Below, in pieces: positions 11,801 through 24,186 of a DNA stretch of 64,000 nucleotides. The position numbers were made by a program, and so were the translations under genes. A model generated the notes under the pieces. The model saw nothing but the letters and a program-made list of their open reading frames with translations, was not told the DNA's origin and made no database searches. Position 1 is the first letter of the stretch. Each line of letters begins with the position of its first letter. Source of the stretch: Schistosoma mansoni (taxonomy: Eukaryota > Platyhelminthes > Trematoda > Strigeidida > Schistosomatidae); contig NC_031496.1 of the NCBI RefSeq assembly GCF_000237925.1, positions 19,087,154 through 19,151,153 on the forward strand. Reading direction: 5' to 3'.

Positions 11801-14330
11801 AAAGTCATCAATGAACTAACCAGTTTGAAATTAACCACTGGCTTTATTACTGATAACCATGAATTTAATCATTATCGAACAGTCTAATTATTCATTTATC
11901 CAATTATTGCAGGTTATATTCGAATCACATTTATTCCATAACATCTAATGAATATTATGGTTTTATTGAGGTTACTGAATTTCTTACGGTAAAACATCTA
12001 AATTAATTTTGAATAAACAATTTTTCCTAAGTCTTTTGTTAATAATAAAAGCACCTATCAGTGAATTTAAATTAATGAAATGAAGTCAGTGGCATCGTTC
12101 AATAGGTACGAAATTCGATAACTTTTATGAGGCTGAGGTGAATCATCAACTGAATGATATAGTTTTCGATCTAAGAATCACTAAAAATCTTCAATTATTT
12201 CAGATTGGCCTTACAAAAGATCTGATTTCATAACTCTCTGTTAATTACTTCCAAATGTTTGAAACAGTACCTTTAGTAGGAGCTTATTCAGAGTTCAATC
12301 AGCAAAAATCCTATTCTAAACTACCAAGGAGCATCAAGTACTGATTACTTTACGTGCTTATAATTATCCTACTTCTTCATTACCTAAAATAGTTATGTAG
12401 CTCTTCTACATGTAACTATCAAAAATAATAACTATGAAAGGAGATAAAAAGCAGATGGGAATATCATTCTAAACACTTTTTAATTCAGTTTTATTAAAGT
12501 AAGAAACTTAGCTGTTTGTATATACCAATCGGCTACATCCTTATCTAAGTTAATCTTAAAAATAATTCTGGAACATAAATGTTGCTATAATTGCGTACTA
12601 TAAGATTATATTCTAAAATGGTAAAAATCATTTTATTGATTGGATTGTGATTTTGATGAAGAAACAATAAAATGCTAAAGTGAATTCAAATAAGTCACAT
12701 GCAGTTGACTTTTTGTATCCACGTATTTTACCATAAAAGTGATTTCCTACTTTAGAAACTAATCTAGTAGTATTGTCCAGTTTTACACACATTTTAGTTT
12801 TTATTCTTTGATCATAATGAATATACCGAGATAAAGAATGATTCATAAATTACCGTCAATTAAAAAACTTAGTAAATAATATGATTTTAAATCAAATGTA
12901 TTTCTGTTTTCCCATAGTAAAGGAATTCACATGTTTCGTTAAGTATAAACGATATACTGAAGTGTTCAGTAAGAAGTAGTATTTATATTACCATGGTTAA
13001 CGAACAAAGTTATCTATCGAATTAGTCAGTTCATACTGGAAAATGTTGAGTGACATATTTAAGATAGCCTTTGATAAGAAAATAGCGTTTTTTATAGTTT
13101 ACATCATTCTGGAGAAAGATTCAATAAAAACAACAAAATAGGACCACATCAGGGTGAATCCATCAGATGAGACGGACTGAAACTAGAGGACGTGAGTAAA
13201 ATGGTTCATCTGATAAAATAAACGTCAGAGGTCAGAATAAATTGGAATTGAGTCAAAGTTGATCTTTAACAAGCATATGTGTGGTATGATCACTTTTGTT
13301 GTATAGATAAATATTTTCACTGAATTATTTTGCTTTTACCTTGGTTAGAGCTATCAGTAACACCAAATAACATATACCTTAACTTCATGTTTAAGTTATC
13401 TATTCAGGAAAAATAATCAAAAGTAACCTAAGAGGGTAAGTATTATTACCATGATTTGACTAAATAATTTCACATAAATTAGGGATTGGGTAGGCCATTT
13501 GTATTGATAGAAATACCAATACATTTGCAATATTTAATTGAGTGGAAAACTGCATGAGTAGTGCTACGACATCTTAATGCTTTTTATTAATTTCCTAATT
13601 GAATTGTAACTTCTGAATTAACCTTTGAACCTCTTGTTGTAAACTCGACAACTGCATTTTCGACTTCAGCTCAATCTTGTGAGACACTAACTTTTATAAC
13701 GTTCTCACTGTTTATAATCGCTTAATTCAAACATAGAAACGTGAAGTTGTCAAAAGAAATTACTTTTTTATGAATCTTGTTCTTTAATATACAAAGATAA
13801 TAACTGAAAATCTTTATCGTATACCACAGTATAGTAGATTTAAACTAGGAATATGAATTATTATTTGATAGGACATTGTAATACAATCTAAAATACAATT
13901 TACAATATAAAACTTTTAGTTTATTATCAAATATATAGTAAACTTACAACCAAATTATAATTTGTTTAAACAAATATGTACATGAAACTACTGAAACACT
14001 GAACGTAACCTCAAGAACACAGTCTACAGAATAAGCATTTAAATCACTAAACAAAAAATATAAAAAGTATCCTCTACATGTCATTAGATGTTTTTAAAAG
14101 AAAATCCTGAAATTGATTCCTGAATATAAACAAGAGTATAACGAATAATAAAGCTATAGCTAATTCATAAATAAAACTACAATCTGACACTACTATGTCT
14201 AACCAGATATTTTGAAAAGAGAGAAACCTTTCACCGTGGACGGAATAAAAGAATTATACAATATTTGTACAAACGTTATTCAACAATAGTTAAGTCGCTT
14301 GATCGTCCACAAAGAGACATGAGATAACAG
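8891..14330. other. AT-rich intergenic DNA, nothing recognised
   Basis: This is more than 5 kb of AT-rich sequence. The few open frames of about 60-70 codons (for example 9982-10170 and 12628-12846) overlap antisense frames or have random composition. I see no exon with clear splice sites. The right end is the 3' flank of the FAAH-like gene and should contain its 3' UTR, but I did not identify its poly(A) signal with confidence. Confidence 0.45.
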
Positions 14331-16238
14331 CTATGCAGTAATAATGGATTGTAGTCTGACGAGTAGCCCAAGTGCTAACTCATCATTCCATGGTTTTGCA
14401 ACAACTTGTACACCAATAGGCAGACCTTCAGAATGTTTATACTGTTCAGAGAACATCATGTTAAGCGAGGAACGTTTGAAATTGTCATCAGGGATGTCAT
14501 CAAATGCTTGCAAATCACACTTTTCAACACGTCCCATGGATAAAGTACCAGCTGGGCAACCGAGTAAATTATATAAACATGTAAACAGTAGTACACAATT
14601 AGTTACATACGACGGACTATCATCCCATGGGGCAGGTATTGGCGCAGTTGGGCACACTAACACGTCTAGTCCTACTTCATTCCACAGTGAGAAAAATTCT
14701 TGCTTATAATTATTAATTTGCTTTATCAAAGTTTTACGACTTTGACTGTAGCCTAAACCTCTTAGAACAACTGCTGTGGCTGGATAGTTATTTTCAATAC
14801 CTTGTGCACGCCATTCAGCTATTCTGTGTCGAAGAAAACGGGGTAACGCATAGAACAAATGTAAGAGACGCTGCCTATAATCTACCAAAATGTCTCCGTT
14901 TCCGTGAATATATAGTAACTTCAGGGATTCTGGTTCCATGTAACTAGCCAGTAAACTTATAGTTAGCTGGTAAGCTCTACTTGGTGTTGGCAAGGCAAAG
15001 TCGACCACTTCATGACCTTGTCTAGAAAGCCCATCACGAATTTCTGACATGACTCTTTGCACCGATGGTGAAGCTTTGACTAGACCATCAAAATCCGAAT
15101 AAAAACCAATTTTCAATTTCCTATTTCCTTCTGCAATAGGTTTATATTCCTTATCGTTGAACGCCATCGGACATAAAGTACAATCATAAGCGAACATACT
15201 TGAGGTCCAAAGACTTTTCAAAATATCAACAACATCCTCAATTCTATGACCCATTGGAGATGGAACTGGTGACAAGTTTTCAGGTAGTTCGATTGGCAAT
15301 TTCAAATCTTTATTGCTCATCCTATATGGAGTTGGTTTAAATGCTGTTTTTCCGCAAAATGCAGCTGAAAGACGTGCTTCACCTAATATATCAAAACCAA
15401 CAGCTAATGGAGAACCCTTATGGACCAACAAAGGCCCCGTACCGCTGACACACGCTCGTCCAGGATGTGTAGGATGACTTGTTAATCCAGTTATTGGATT
15501 GTTCGCTGATAAGCCAAGAATCTTTTGCTTTACATTTGTCAATATCACTGGGATTGTACCACAATCACGCAATGCTTTTACTAAAATACAGTCATCTTCT
15601 GCACCACGACTAGTGCATATTGTATATCCCATTGTATGGTCATAACCATGAATAGGAAATATTTCTTCCAGTGCTATAGGTATCCCATGAATTGAACTAA
15701 CATGTTCGCCTTCTGAATCCCGTGAGCTATCCGCTAATATAGCGTAGACGTCAGCTTCATAAATAATTTCACTAATGCAGTTGGATCTTGTACGAATTAA
15801 TTCTAAACCACGAATTTGATAAGCGTCTAAAAGATCGACTGACGTAATACTTTTATTATGTAGCTTTTCACGCAGTTGACTCAAGCTCATTGATGTCATT
15901 TCACTATTGTTGTTGAGTGATAGCTGTTTAGATCTACTGTCCATATTATGTAAACCTTGAAATTTGATATGTAATCGGCCATGTTTATCCGTTAAATCAT
16001 CTCTTTTCTTATTCAACCGTTTATAAACACTATATCTTCTCCAACAGAATAGAAGACAGCGAAATATTAGCCATTTTTTAAATAGATAACTGAAAATATG
16101 ACATGTTGGCAAACTTAAAACCAATCGAATTGACGTAATCACTGTTCTACTAAATATATAAAATGTTGCTAAATCTAGAAGGTAAATAAGTGTTAATCCA
16201 TCGATAAACAGACACAGGGTATTTGTTACATGGGACAT
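14331..16238 (-). CDS. fatty-acid amide hydrolase-like protein, probable pseudoenzyme
   Basis: The protein has 635 residues if started at the first ATG (16236-16238). The frame stays open upstream, without an ATG, to an acceptor-like TTACAG at 16295-16300, so a 5' exon may exist. FAAH enzymes are membrane-bound hydrolases of N-acyl amides such as anandamide. The N-terminus is hydrophobic (LCLFIDGLTLIYLLDLATFY), like the FAAH1 membrane helix, and the amidase-signature fold follows: HGIPIALEE, PGRACVSGTG, GSPLAVGFDILGEAR, AAFCGKTAFKPT, SPMGHRIEDV and a C-terminal GLPIGVQVVAKPW. The catalytic residues are missing. The Lys142 position of GVPVSLKE is Glu (15666-15668), the Ser217 region GGSSGG reads GRACVSG, and the Ser241 position of DIGGS is Glu (DILGE). 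The frame is long and undamaged, so the protein is probably made but not an ordinary amidase. The intronless body could reflect a retrocopy. Fold assignment is firm; function is unknown. Confidence 0.85.
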   Translation of the reverse strand: MSHVTNTLCLFIDGLTLIYLLDLATFYIFSRTVITSIRLVLSLPTCHIFSYLFKKWLIFRCLLFCWRRYSVYKRLNKKRDDLTDKHGRLHIKFQGLHNMDSRSKQLSLNNNSEMTSMSLSQLREKLHNKSITSVDLLDAYQIRGLELIRTRSNCISEIIYEADVYAILADSSRDSEGEHVSSIHGIPIALEEIFPIHGYDHTMGYTICTSRGAEDDCILVKALRDCGTIPVILTNVKQKILGLSANNPITGLTSHPTHPGRACVSGTGPLLVHKGSPLAVGFDILGEARLSAAFCGKTAFKPTPYRMSNKDLKLPIELPENLSPVPSPMGHRIEDVVDILKSLWTSSMFAYDCTLCPMAFNDKEYKPIAEGNRKLKIGFYSDFDGLVKASPSVQRVMSEIRDGLSRQGHEVVDFALPTPSRAYQLTISLLASYMEPESLKLLYIHGNGDILVDYRQRLLHLFYALPRFLRHRIAEWRAQGIENNYPATAVVLRGLGYSQSRKTLIKQINNYKQEFFSLWNEVGLDVLVCPTAPIPAPWDDSPSYVTNCVLLFTCLYNLLGCPAGTLSMGRVEKCDLQAFDDIPDDNFKRSSLNMMFSEQYKHSEGLPIGVQVVAKPWNDELALGLLVRLQSIITA

Positions 16239-16290
16239 AATGTTGATCAATTCTTGTTCCGATTGTCTTGTTGAACACACAGAAATAATG

Positions 16291-16304
16291 CCTTCTGTAA
16301 GCAG
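16291..16304 (-). other. possible splice acceptor upstream of the FAAH-like exon
   Basis: On the minus strand a pyrimidine-rich stretch ends in CTGCTTACAG, with the exon then starting at 16294. The frame from there (GIISVCSTRQ) joins the FAAH-like frame without a stop. If it is used, the real start codon lies in an exon further right that I could not identify. Confidence 0.4.
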
Positions 16305-18689
16305 AATAGAAAATGAAGATTAGTAAAATACAATCATATGAACATAATAAAGAGATTTTGTTTTAACAGATCAATAATAGGTTGTTTCTGTATTTGAGAA
16401 ATGTACAAACATTTAGGTAAGAAGTAATTCATAAGAACAAACACAGATATACCATAAGTAATAGACAAAATGACGATTGTCTAGGAATTTTATACCAGTA
16501 TAAAATATTAATTATGAATCTAAAGAACTTATTTAAAGTTTTAAAAAATTAGGTGAAAGGCATTAAAGGTATGGCGTGTTTGGAGGTTATTGTAATTTGA
16601 TTTGCTGGTTTTGTGTTAGTTAAATGTATTTCTCTTCATTCACCGCAACTATCAAAATCTATCGATCAGCTGTGTAATGCAACCAGTAGTCTGATAATAA
16701 GTTTCATTTTGATGTAATTAGTTCAGCTTCTAAATGACTTAGTCCCAGATCGTTTGGCTAAGTCTTGATACCTAAAGAAGCGATAATGAACTATGTTGTT
16801 TAAAAATAACTGATTAAACATTTCATTGAGTTAATACATAGTTCAATGAGCATAAAGAAAAAATTATATCTAAAAACTCATGAACATTAGCCATCATACA
16901 CATTCCACTGATGATCATTATCATAATTAAAATTTAGTGGAAAAACAATCATGTTGAAGTATTAAGTATTTAGATAAGTGTTGTTTATGTCACTCCTAAT
17001 AATATATAACCAAATACTGATAAGTGTGAATACTAGTAAACCGCTCAAACAATAGCTTCTTTTTGCTTATAAGTAATTCTGTTTGGAATAATAGAATTCA
17101 TATTGTAACTACATCCGTTAACAATAACAGATTATCATAACGATTTCATGAATCATAAACTATTACATATAAATCGACTTCTGTCCTGTTGGAAAAATAT
17201 AGATAGCCTACTGAATATTGGAAATTTTTAAGTTAATAATAAGACATATTTACATACATATGCGCTAAACTTACATCATTTTCTTTATTTTAACCTACTA
17301 CTACTAACTTGTTCAGTCACGTTTATTTCTAGATTACGTTAACTAAAACTCAGCAGAACGGTAGCTTTTATCTCCTTAAACAGTATATTATAACTTTATT
17401 TCATATACTAAACCATGTAGAAACGTGTACAAGACAAACTTTTATCACTTCTACTATGAATCTATGTTATACTGGCAAGATACTATACACGACTTAAGTA
17501 AAATAATTTATATAACCTCTTATATCTAGTACAGTAACTCTTTAAAATGCACCCTATGTGCAATGGGAAGTTGATGACCATTTTCTATTGCTTATGTATA
17601 GAGAGTATTTTTGGCTCCATCAGATTTCATCTATAATCCTTTTCACTTTTGGGAACTGTTAGAGATATGAAAGTAGTTGTCACTTCTCAGTTCCCCACAC
17701 CGTTGAACGATGATTTGTTTTGAGTTACCGAAAAAATAAACTGGGTTGGGGTGTTCTTGAGGACCTAAGGAACTTGGCCGCAGGACTCCAGGGATAACTG
17801 TTTGAAACTAGTCACATACAGCGTTTTTTGGGAAAGTTCCTGATGTGTTAGCTTTATACTTTAAAGCCCTTACCATGGGAGATGAAATTCATGGCATAAA
17901 TAGAAGTACTATTTTTATGACCGGCCGATCCTACGCCACCCTTCTATAGTGGAAAGGCACAATCACTGTATATTCTAGTTGTCTGACATGAGCTTCTTAC
18001 TGGCATTATACCTCTAATCCGTCATGATTTTAATTTCTCCCAAAGACATTTAGTTAATGCTTTTAATATCACTGTTCCCAAACTGACCTTTCTGTCATAT
18101 TAAAATTTCATTGAACAAATATTCAAGTCCAAAAACTCGATTTGGTAGTCCCGATATGTAAGCTCGACCTCCATATCACTTATCTGAATATTGTTTGATA
18201 TAGTGGTTTATAGGGATGGAGTGAAAACGGGTTGTTAGGTTTTCTCTTACCTTTTAAAATGGATAAGTGCTGGTTGCATGTAATTTAGTTTCTGTAAAAT
18301 ATTCAGTCTAACGAGAAACACTTTATCTCATTTTCAAGTCAGTCGGTAAATCTTCTGGTAACCTTTTGTAATAATAAGATCATTCACTATTCATATTTTT
18401 TTTCAAAAAATTAAGCCTTTAAAAAGTTATATACAAGGTTGGAATTCCAACCATAAAGGTCAGGTATTCAATCATATTTCATCTTTAGAAATCAATTTTT
18501 GTTAAGTAAATGTCATCCAACTCGTAGTGTTTAATTATTTCTACTGAAAATTTGTGGTAAAAATATACAAAATTCTTTGGGTTTATGTTTCATTATGTTT
18601 AACGAACGGTTTTAATAAAGAAAAAATATGCTGTTTTTACTCTTGTATCTATCGCCAGGATGTATTTTATGATAGTTGACGTAACCCAA
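16305..18689. other. AT-rich intergenic DNA, nothing recognised
   Basis: There is no coding frame. An upstream exon or the promoter of the FAAH-like gene could lie here, but I could not pick one out. Confidence 0.4.
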
Positions 18690-19460
18690 TGTGTCGGTGG
18701 ATGAATTCAGAGAAGAAAATTTTCTATTCGACGAAATTATTTACTTAAGTCGTATATTCGTATTTATTGTTGTTTGATAAATATTTAAGAAATAACACCA
18801 AAAGATGGTCCGAAATTTCAAATATCAAAAGACTACATAATGATAGAGAGTTTAGAGAAGGAAGGGGATGTGATAATAATTTACGGGTCAGAAATATGAA
18901 AGATAGTTGTTAACAAATACGAAGAAAAAATGGAAAACGTGAATGATCATATAACAATTGAACAGTAGTCATGAAAAATTGTTTGAGCATGATAATAATT
19001 GATTATGGTTTTGAAAAAAGTAAAAAAAAATAATAACCGGAACGTACTGAAAAAAGGCATCAGGGCCACGAAAGGATGAAAGGTCGAGCGTATTGCTTTG
19101 GAACATAAAGTTCAGGCTTAAAATGGTGAATTATCAACGCATCATCAGTACATCAGATTTTGATTTGACATCCCTTTGATTACACCCTTTTTTACCATGC
19201 AGATTATTTTGAAGGAAGACTCCTTTGGGGCCTAGAGTCGATATTATGCTTCTGTATTGAGCCACACCTAACAATGTTCTAAAAGGCGGTTAAAAAGTGT
19301 TGACTTAACGCGGTCAGTGTAGCCTGTCCCTCAAGATGCACATAATTGTGGTCCAAAACAGAAGTATTCATGTTAGTAAGCTTACTTGAGAAAACAATAT
19401 GAAGCTCAACTGGGTAAAAAGTCTTCCTAAGGAATTTCGGAATTCACTTACTCAATAATT
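18690..19460 (-). mobile_element. Penelope-like element fragment, 3' part only
   Basis: 18690-18990 matches the terminal region of the fuller copy at 24031-24330, and 19040-19450 matches its endonuclease-side region (24970-25470). For example, both have the segment ending in GCAGATTA/GTAGATTA followed by GGAAGACTCCTT or CAAGACTCCTT. No reverse transcriptase region is present. Divergence between the copies is large and the reading frame is lost, so this is an old, truncated copy in the same orientation as the later one. Confidence 0.6.
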
Positions 19461-21545
19461 TTTTTTCTCTATCTACTTTAAATTCGATGTATTCTCTTTA
19501 TATTTTCCTATAGTCTCATATGTTTATCAAACATCTATAAATATGTATGTTTTCAGTTGATCTGATGAGAAACTAAGATCTACATGTTGGCATAAAAAAT
19601 GGTTAAAATTCTCAGTCACAGTGATATCATAATATTACAGAATTTGTACCGGACGTGATATGATATACAAATGCTTTGCGAATGTCCTTCGAAAGCTGTT
19701 ACTGTGACGATTGAAATGCAAAATGTTTTTTGCAGGATGATTACACATTATTTGAAAAGCAGTTTCGGCTTAGTGTATTACCGAAATTATATTTGCTATT
19801 TGCTTCTGTAGAGATTCATAAATGTACTATGATGGAAGCTTCCAGAATGTTGCTCGATGAATGTGGATTTAACACATGACAATTTCGTAATCTTATACAA
19901 TAAATGTCAATGAAAACATCACGTACACTTTTGTGTTGGCTACTAAGAGTCCTTTGTGTGTGAAAGCTATAGATACTATCCGACGTTTCAAAGTTCGGGA
20001 TTGTTGAGTAACGGTTCAAAACCAGATGTTTAGATCAATTAGCTACCTACCAAGGAGTAAACACAGATTTTAACTCTTCCTACTGACCACTTCAACCTAT
20101 CGGATATCAGATTCAAACTTTAACTCACCATTAAAGAATGGACACATAGTTATACCCGAAAAAAGGATTTAGATAAAACTACAATTTTCAAAAAAATCTC
20201 TTATTCACTGATACCTAAACTACCAGAAAGAAACTAAATAAACAGAACTTGGGAAATTAATTAATAAAGTACCGTTGACGAAACGTAAGATTGTAGTTAA
20301 CTAACTGGAGCAGATCAGAAGGCTCGTAGAAAAACAAAAGTATCCTTTGTCTAACTTTTAGACAGAAAGCAGTATACTCATTCATATTCATAATAATGAT
20401 TAAGGGTAACATTATTTAAAACTTATGATCGACGGTTTATGTCTGACAGATACTTTTAATAGCGTATAGGATTTTAATTACAAATTAGATCACCAATCCC
20501 TGATGTCAGAGTTTCTAATCTCGACTGAATGTGACAGTTATATGATTTTCGGAAATTATTTTAAAATCTTACCCAACATGTACACTCTTTACGTATCGTA
20601 ACTCTAGCATTTTTAAGCGTATTCCTAATATGCATAAAACATTGAGATCTGAGTATCAGAAACTTCAAGTGTTATACGGATCTATGATGAGCAAACTATA
20701 CACATTACAAATTCTAGTTTGTTTGATGATACAGATAGATGAATTTATTTTCATTTCGGCTGTTTTCACATCAGTGAATAATGGAGCTTTTCAGAAATGT
20801 AATTATTGGTTAGGTCTCTAGGTTTTGAGGCCTCCTGTATCTGATATAAGACAGATTTATTTTTTGCTATCTACAATAAGATGAAACCGAATATTTCAAA
20901 CCTCATACGATTCTTTAACGATAAAACTACATCGGATGCTCTAACACACGTTCATATATGTTTACACCTATCTGTTGACGTTCCTGATTAAATACTTGAT
21001 AAAGCCTTTCTAGTACCGAGAGAATATTTGGGATTAATAGCAAACCGTTTCCGAATATATTTTTAAGAAAGAAAAAATCGACAGATATTTAAACCGTTTA
21101 TACTTATTGGTTTGAGAAAATTTGGACATTAAAAAAAGGAAATACAAACCTTAATATATTTAGATTCTTTGATGGATATAAACCAGAAATTCTTAATTCC
21201 CTTTATGGTTGGTACTCGGTTGCAGGTTCTGTAGTAGTTGAACCTCAAAAGTTTCAGAATATTGAAGACTTTTTGACAAGCTCAGGATAACTAATATTTC
21301 AAGTTTATTTAGTGAAGTTTACAATGCTTGAAATTTTCAGCTATATCTATAGCCAAACGCACTAGGTATGGAACTTTAGACACAAGGGTGCTGGAATCAA
21401 TACACAGTATAAACGAGCAAATGAACTTTCTTTTGATATTTCCAAATACTTTCAGTGAAATGTAAAGTTATTCTTAGATAATGAACAAATCGATAGTACG
21501 AAGTTGTAAAGATTTTTAGATTTCACAGAAATCATGGGCCGATTA
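19461..21545. other. AT-rich intergenic DNA, nothing recognised
   Basis: No gene, RNA or clear repeat was found. A GACGAAACG string at about 20277 is not embedded in a hammerhead fold. Confidence 0.45.
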
Positions 21546-21549
21546 ATGT

Positions 21550-21650
21550 TAGACCATCATTGAAAAGCTGAAAGCACTGGGCGGCCATTTCGTCCCAGCA
21601 TGGGACTCTTCAGCAGTGCGTACCCGCGACCCCGACAGCGGGAACTGGAC
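21550..21650 (-). mobile_element. SINE copy B2, hammerhead segment nearly intact
   Basis: Read on the minus strand: GCACTG (21614-21619), CTGAAGAG (21606-21613), stem II GTCCCA/TGGGAC around a TGC loop, GAAA (21588-21591), then GCC and CAGTGC (21574-21582). Stem I is a perfect 6-bp helix and stem II a perfect 6-bp helix. The only visible departure is the cleavage triplet, GCC instead of GUC. The tRNA-like head is not obvious, so the copy is truncated or rearranged. Confidence 0.7.
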
Positions 21651-21852
21651 TGAAATTTGACAATCTCCACGACCGCTTACCGACAATTGTTATTTGCTCG
21701 CTAGTGACTAGCTTTCAGATAGGAGTCTAGGTGTTATAGTAAGTGGCCGTGACTAGTGGAGCTATACCGTGTTGGGTTTAAGACAGTTACCCAATAAAAG
21801 ATGATTGCCTAATGTCATCGATTTGTTAAAGTCAGACATTAACATTATTGCA

Positions 21853-22000
21853 TGCCGGCTCAGTAGTTTACGGCTTAAATGTTCGCGCGCGAAAACGATG
21901 GTTCTGGGTTCGAATCCTGTTTGTTGGGTCGCGGATGAGCACTTTTGAGGAGTTCCATGCTGTGGTGACATGACTGTCCAGTGCTTCTAGCTTTTCAATT
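21853..22000 (+). mobile_element. SINE copy B3, degenerate
   Basis: There is a good tRNA-like head (GGCTCAGTAGTTTACGGC, then GGTTCTGGGTTCGAATCC, a consensus-like B box). It is followed by a hammerhead remnant (TTTGAGGAG, then TGTCCAGTGC) in which the GAAA box is gone. It lies about 200 bp from B2 in opposite orientation. Confidence 0.65.
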
Positions 22001-24030
22001 ATTTCAATTAACAAAATTCCTTATCATTAAAATTTCTGTGAATAAATAAAACATTTATATCATTGAAAAGTATCATCAGACGACTTACATTGAAATTGTA
22101 ATAATTTTACTAATGAACTGGTTAAAATCACCTAAAGAAAATACTTTTTATTACTGGCATCATTTTATTAGCAGTTGTTTGATTTTATTGGTCGAAAATA
22201 ACCCTCTTTTTTGACCTTGATAGATTAATAGCTCAACTATGATCAATGACCAATCGGACGAGTGTTTGTTTGTACTAAACTGTTTATTTTTTCAAACAAA
22301 GTATCTGTTATATAGTCTTCACATTAATCAATTAAGTTATTAGTAAGGCTTGTCTATTTAAACTTAATTAGTGTTTTATTCTGTAGAGACTAAGAGGTGA
22401 ATTTTATGTTTCATTTTTATTTTCTAGTCGTTGTTTTTCTTTTCTATTCACATTGATGGTCTTGACCAGGTAACCGTGTTCATTGAAAGCAACAATAGAA
22501 ATAAATTTTTGAATTAGATACACAAAAACTGTCTAGTTCACGGAAAGATAAAATTTGGAAGAATCTAGGGATTTTCTACTATAACTTTGTTTTTTTATAT
22601 ACGAGACCACCAGTCAATAGCAATGTTCATATTTATATTCAACATTTATAGATAGATAGCTGTTACATATTTAATAATTGTCAGAATCAGACAACACAGT
22701 AAAATAAAGTTGCCCGTAGTAGTCTAGAACTGGATTAAGGTGCTTACTATTGACTAAATTATAAACATGCTCAAGGATAAACTAAGATGTATGGGGGTCC
22801 GATAAATTTAGGAGGAAATATTATTGAATATATATTAATGTACCGCCGCAAAATTCTTTACAGAAAACACACATTGGTTAATCGAAAGTTTACTGCCAAA
22901 GCAATGAGTAGTGAGAAAAGTTATGGTGTAAACGTCGAAATAGGGTAAGGATTTAGTCTTAGGAGTTGGAGCTAGGTTTTAGGGTTAAAGTCATCACGAT
23001 GAACTGAAATAAGCTATAATACAGGAATGCTAAAAACATATTCAAATCCTAACTCCTAGCATAATAACTCATTCACTTATTGTTTTCGAGTCCTGACTGG
23101 CCAAAGTGATTAACACCTCGGGGTAGTTCGGCAATATACTTTAATTTTACCTACACGTGTTACACGTTGTATACCGTGTTAAAAAAAAAGAAAACTCCGG
23201 CTAAAATTCACCTTTAGTTTCTCTGATTACCCTAATAGTGCTGTGTTCTCTGAGCCAAGTAGAGATCTACTTAAAGTAAGAACTAATTATAGTGATCAGA
23301 CGGTAAGTGAAGGTTTCCCAATTAAGATGTCAACTTTAGATAACACAACACTATCAAAAGTATCCCCATTATGTTAACCTTTAGATATATTTAGTATTAA
23401 TAACTATATCAGACAGAATAATTTTGATATTTAGAGGTATTCATTACTAAGTATAAAGGTTTGAGTAGAATGTGGATTTAAATATGATAGTAGATCTCCA
23501 ATTTATAGGCTGAGATAATAATTACTTCAGTGCTGTAACTATAATTCACTACTTAAAATAGATACATCAGATAATTGTTTTATTCACCGCCTTTTAAAAA
23601 GAGCTGTTGATAGTTTCAATGGATTTTAAAAAAAAAACATCAAATCAGTATGTGAATAAATTTAATGGTAACAAAAACCCGTCACTTATCGAAGTCTGTG
23701 ATTCTCATTTGCTTTCTCATTACCGTTGTAACATTATTGTGTAAGATGCCTTTGGGTATTCATTTAAACCAGATGTCAATTACGGTCAATACGTCCTGCT
23801 TTTCGGTGAGAGTAGAATAATGGATAAGCATATGAGTAACCATAAAAAGATGTGTAATGATCCAGTGGTGGAAATCCACTTTCTCAGAACTATATTCAGG
23901 TATGTCATCACCTAGAATGTTCTTTACCAACTTATTACCTTTAATACAATGATAGATACTTTGTTCTAGTCATGATAACTAACGGAAAATTACTTATTAA
24001 GTTATTAAAATAATCCATTGTGTCACTGGA
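22001..24030. other. AT-rich intergenic DNA, nothing recognised
   Basis: No gene was found. The part at 22915-23110 contains TTAGGGTTA-like wording also seen near 36400-36440 and may be an old dispersed repeat, but the match is too loose to define. Confidence 0.4.
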
Positions 24031-24186
24031 TAAAAATAAAGAGAATTTAGAGAAGAAAATTTTCTTTTTTCGACGAAATCATCTACTTAAGTTGTATATT
24101 CATATTTATAGTTGTATGGTAAATATATATCTATAGAAGGATAGAAAAGATTGTACCATAAAGTGATTCGAGACTCCAAATATCAA
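24031..24186 (+). repeat. left inverted terminal repeat of the Penelope-like element
   Basis: It pairs with the reverse complement of 26230-26390, sharing GTATTTATAGTTGTATGG-like and CGACGAAATC segments. The GACGAAAT box preceded by a short palindrome resembles the end of a hammerhead core, which Penelope-like terminal repeats are known to carry, but the CUGANGA box is not recognisable. Confidence 0.65.

Noticed and set aside
14344-14709. 121-codon plus-strand frame
   Set aside because: Antisense of the FAAH-like exon; no independent motif.
20270-20300. GACGAAAC string suggesting another hammerhead
   Set aside because: No CUGANGA box or stems around it.
21853-21930. Possible tRNA gene (good B box)
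   Set aside because: The sequence continues into a hammerhead-derived SINE body and recurs elsewhere; the cloverleaf is not credible.
22915-23110. Telomere-like TTAGGG wording
   Set aside because: Only isolated, non-tandem occurrences; not an interstitial telomere array.
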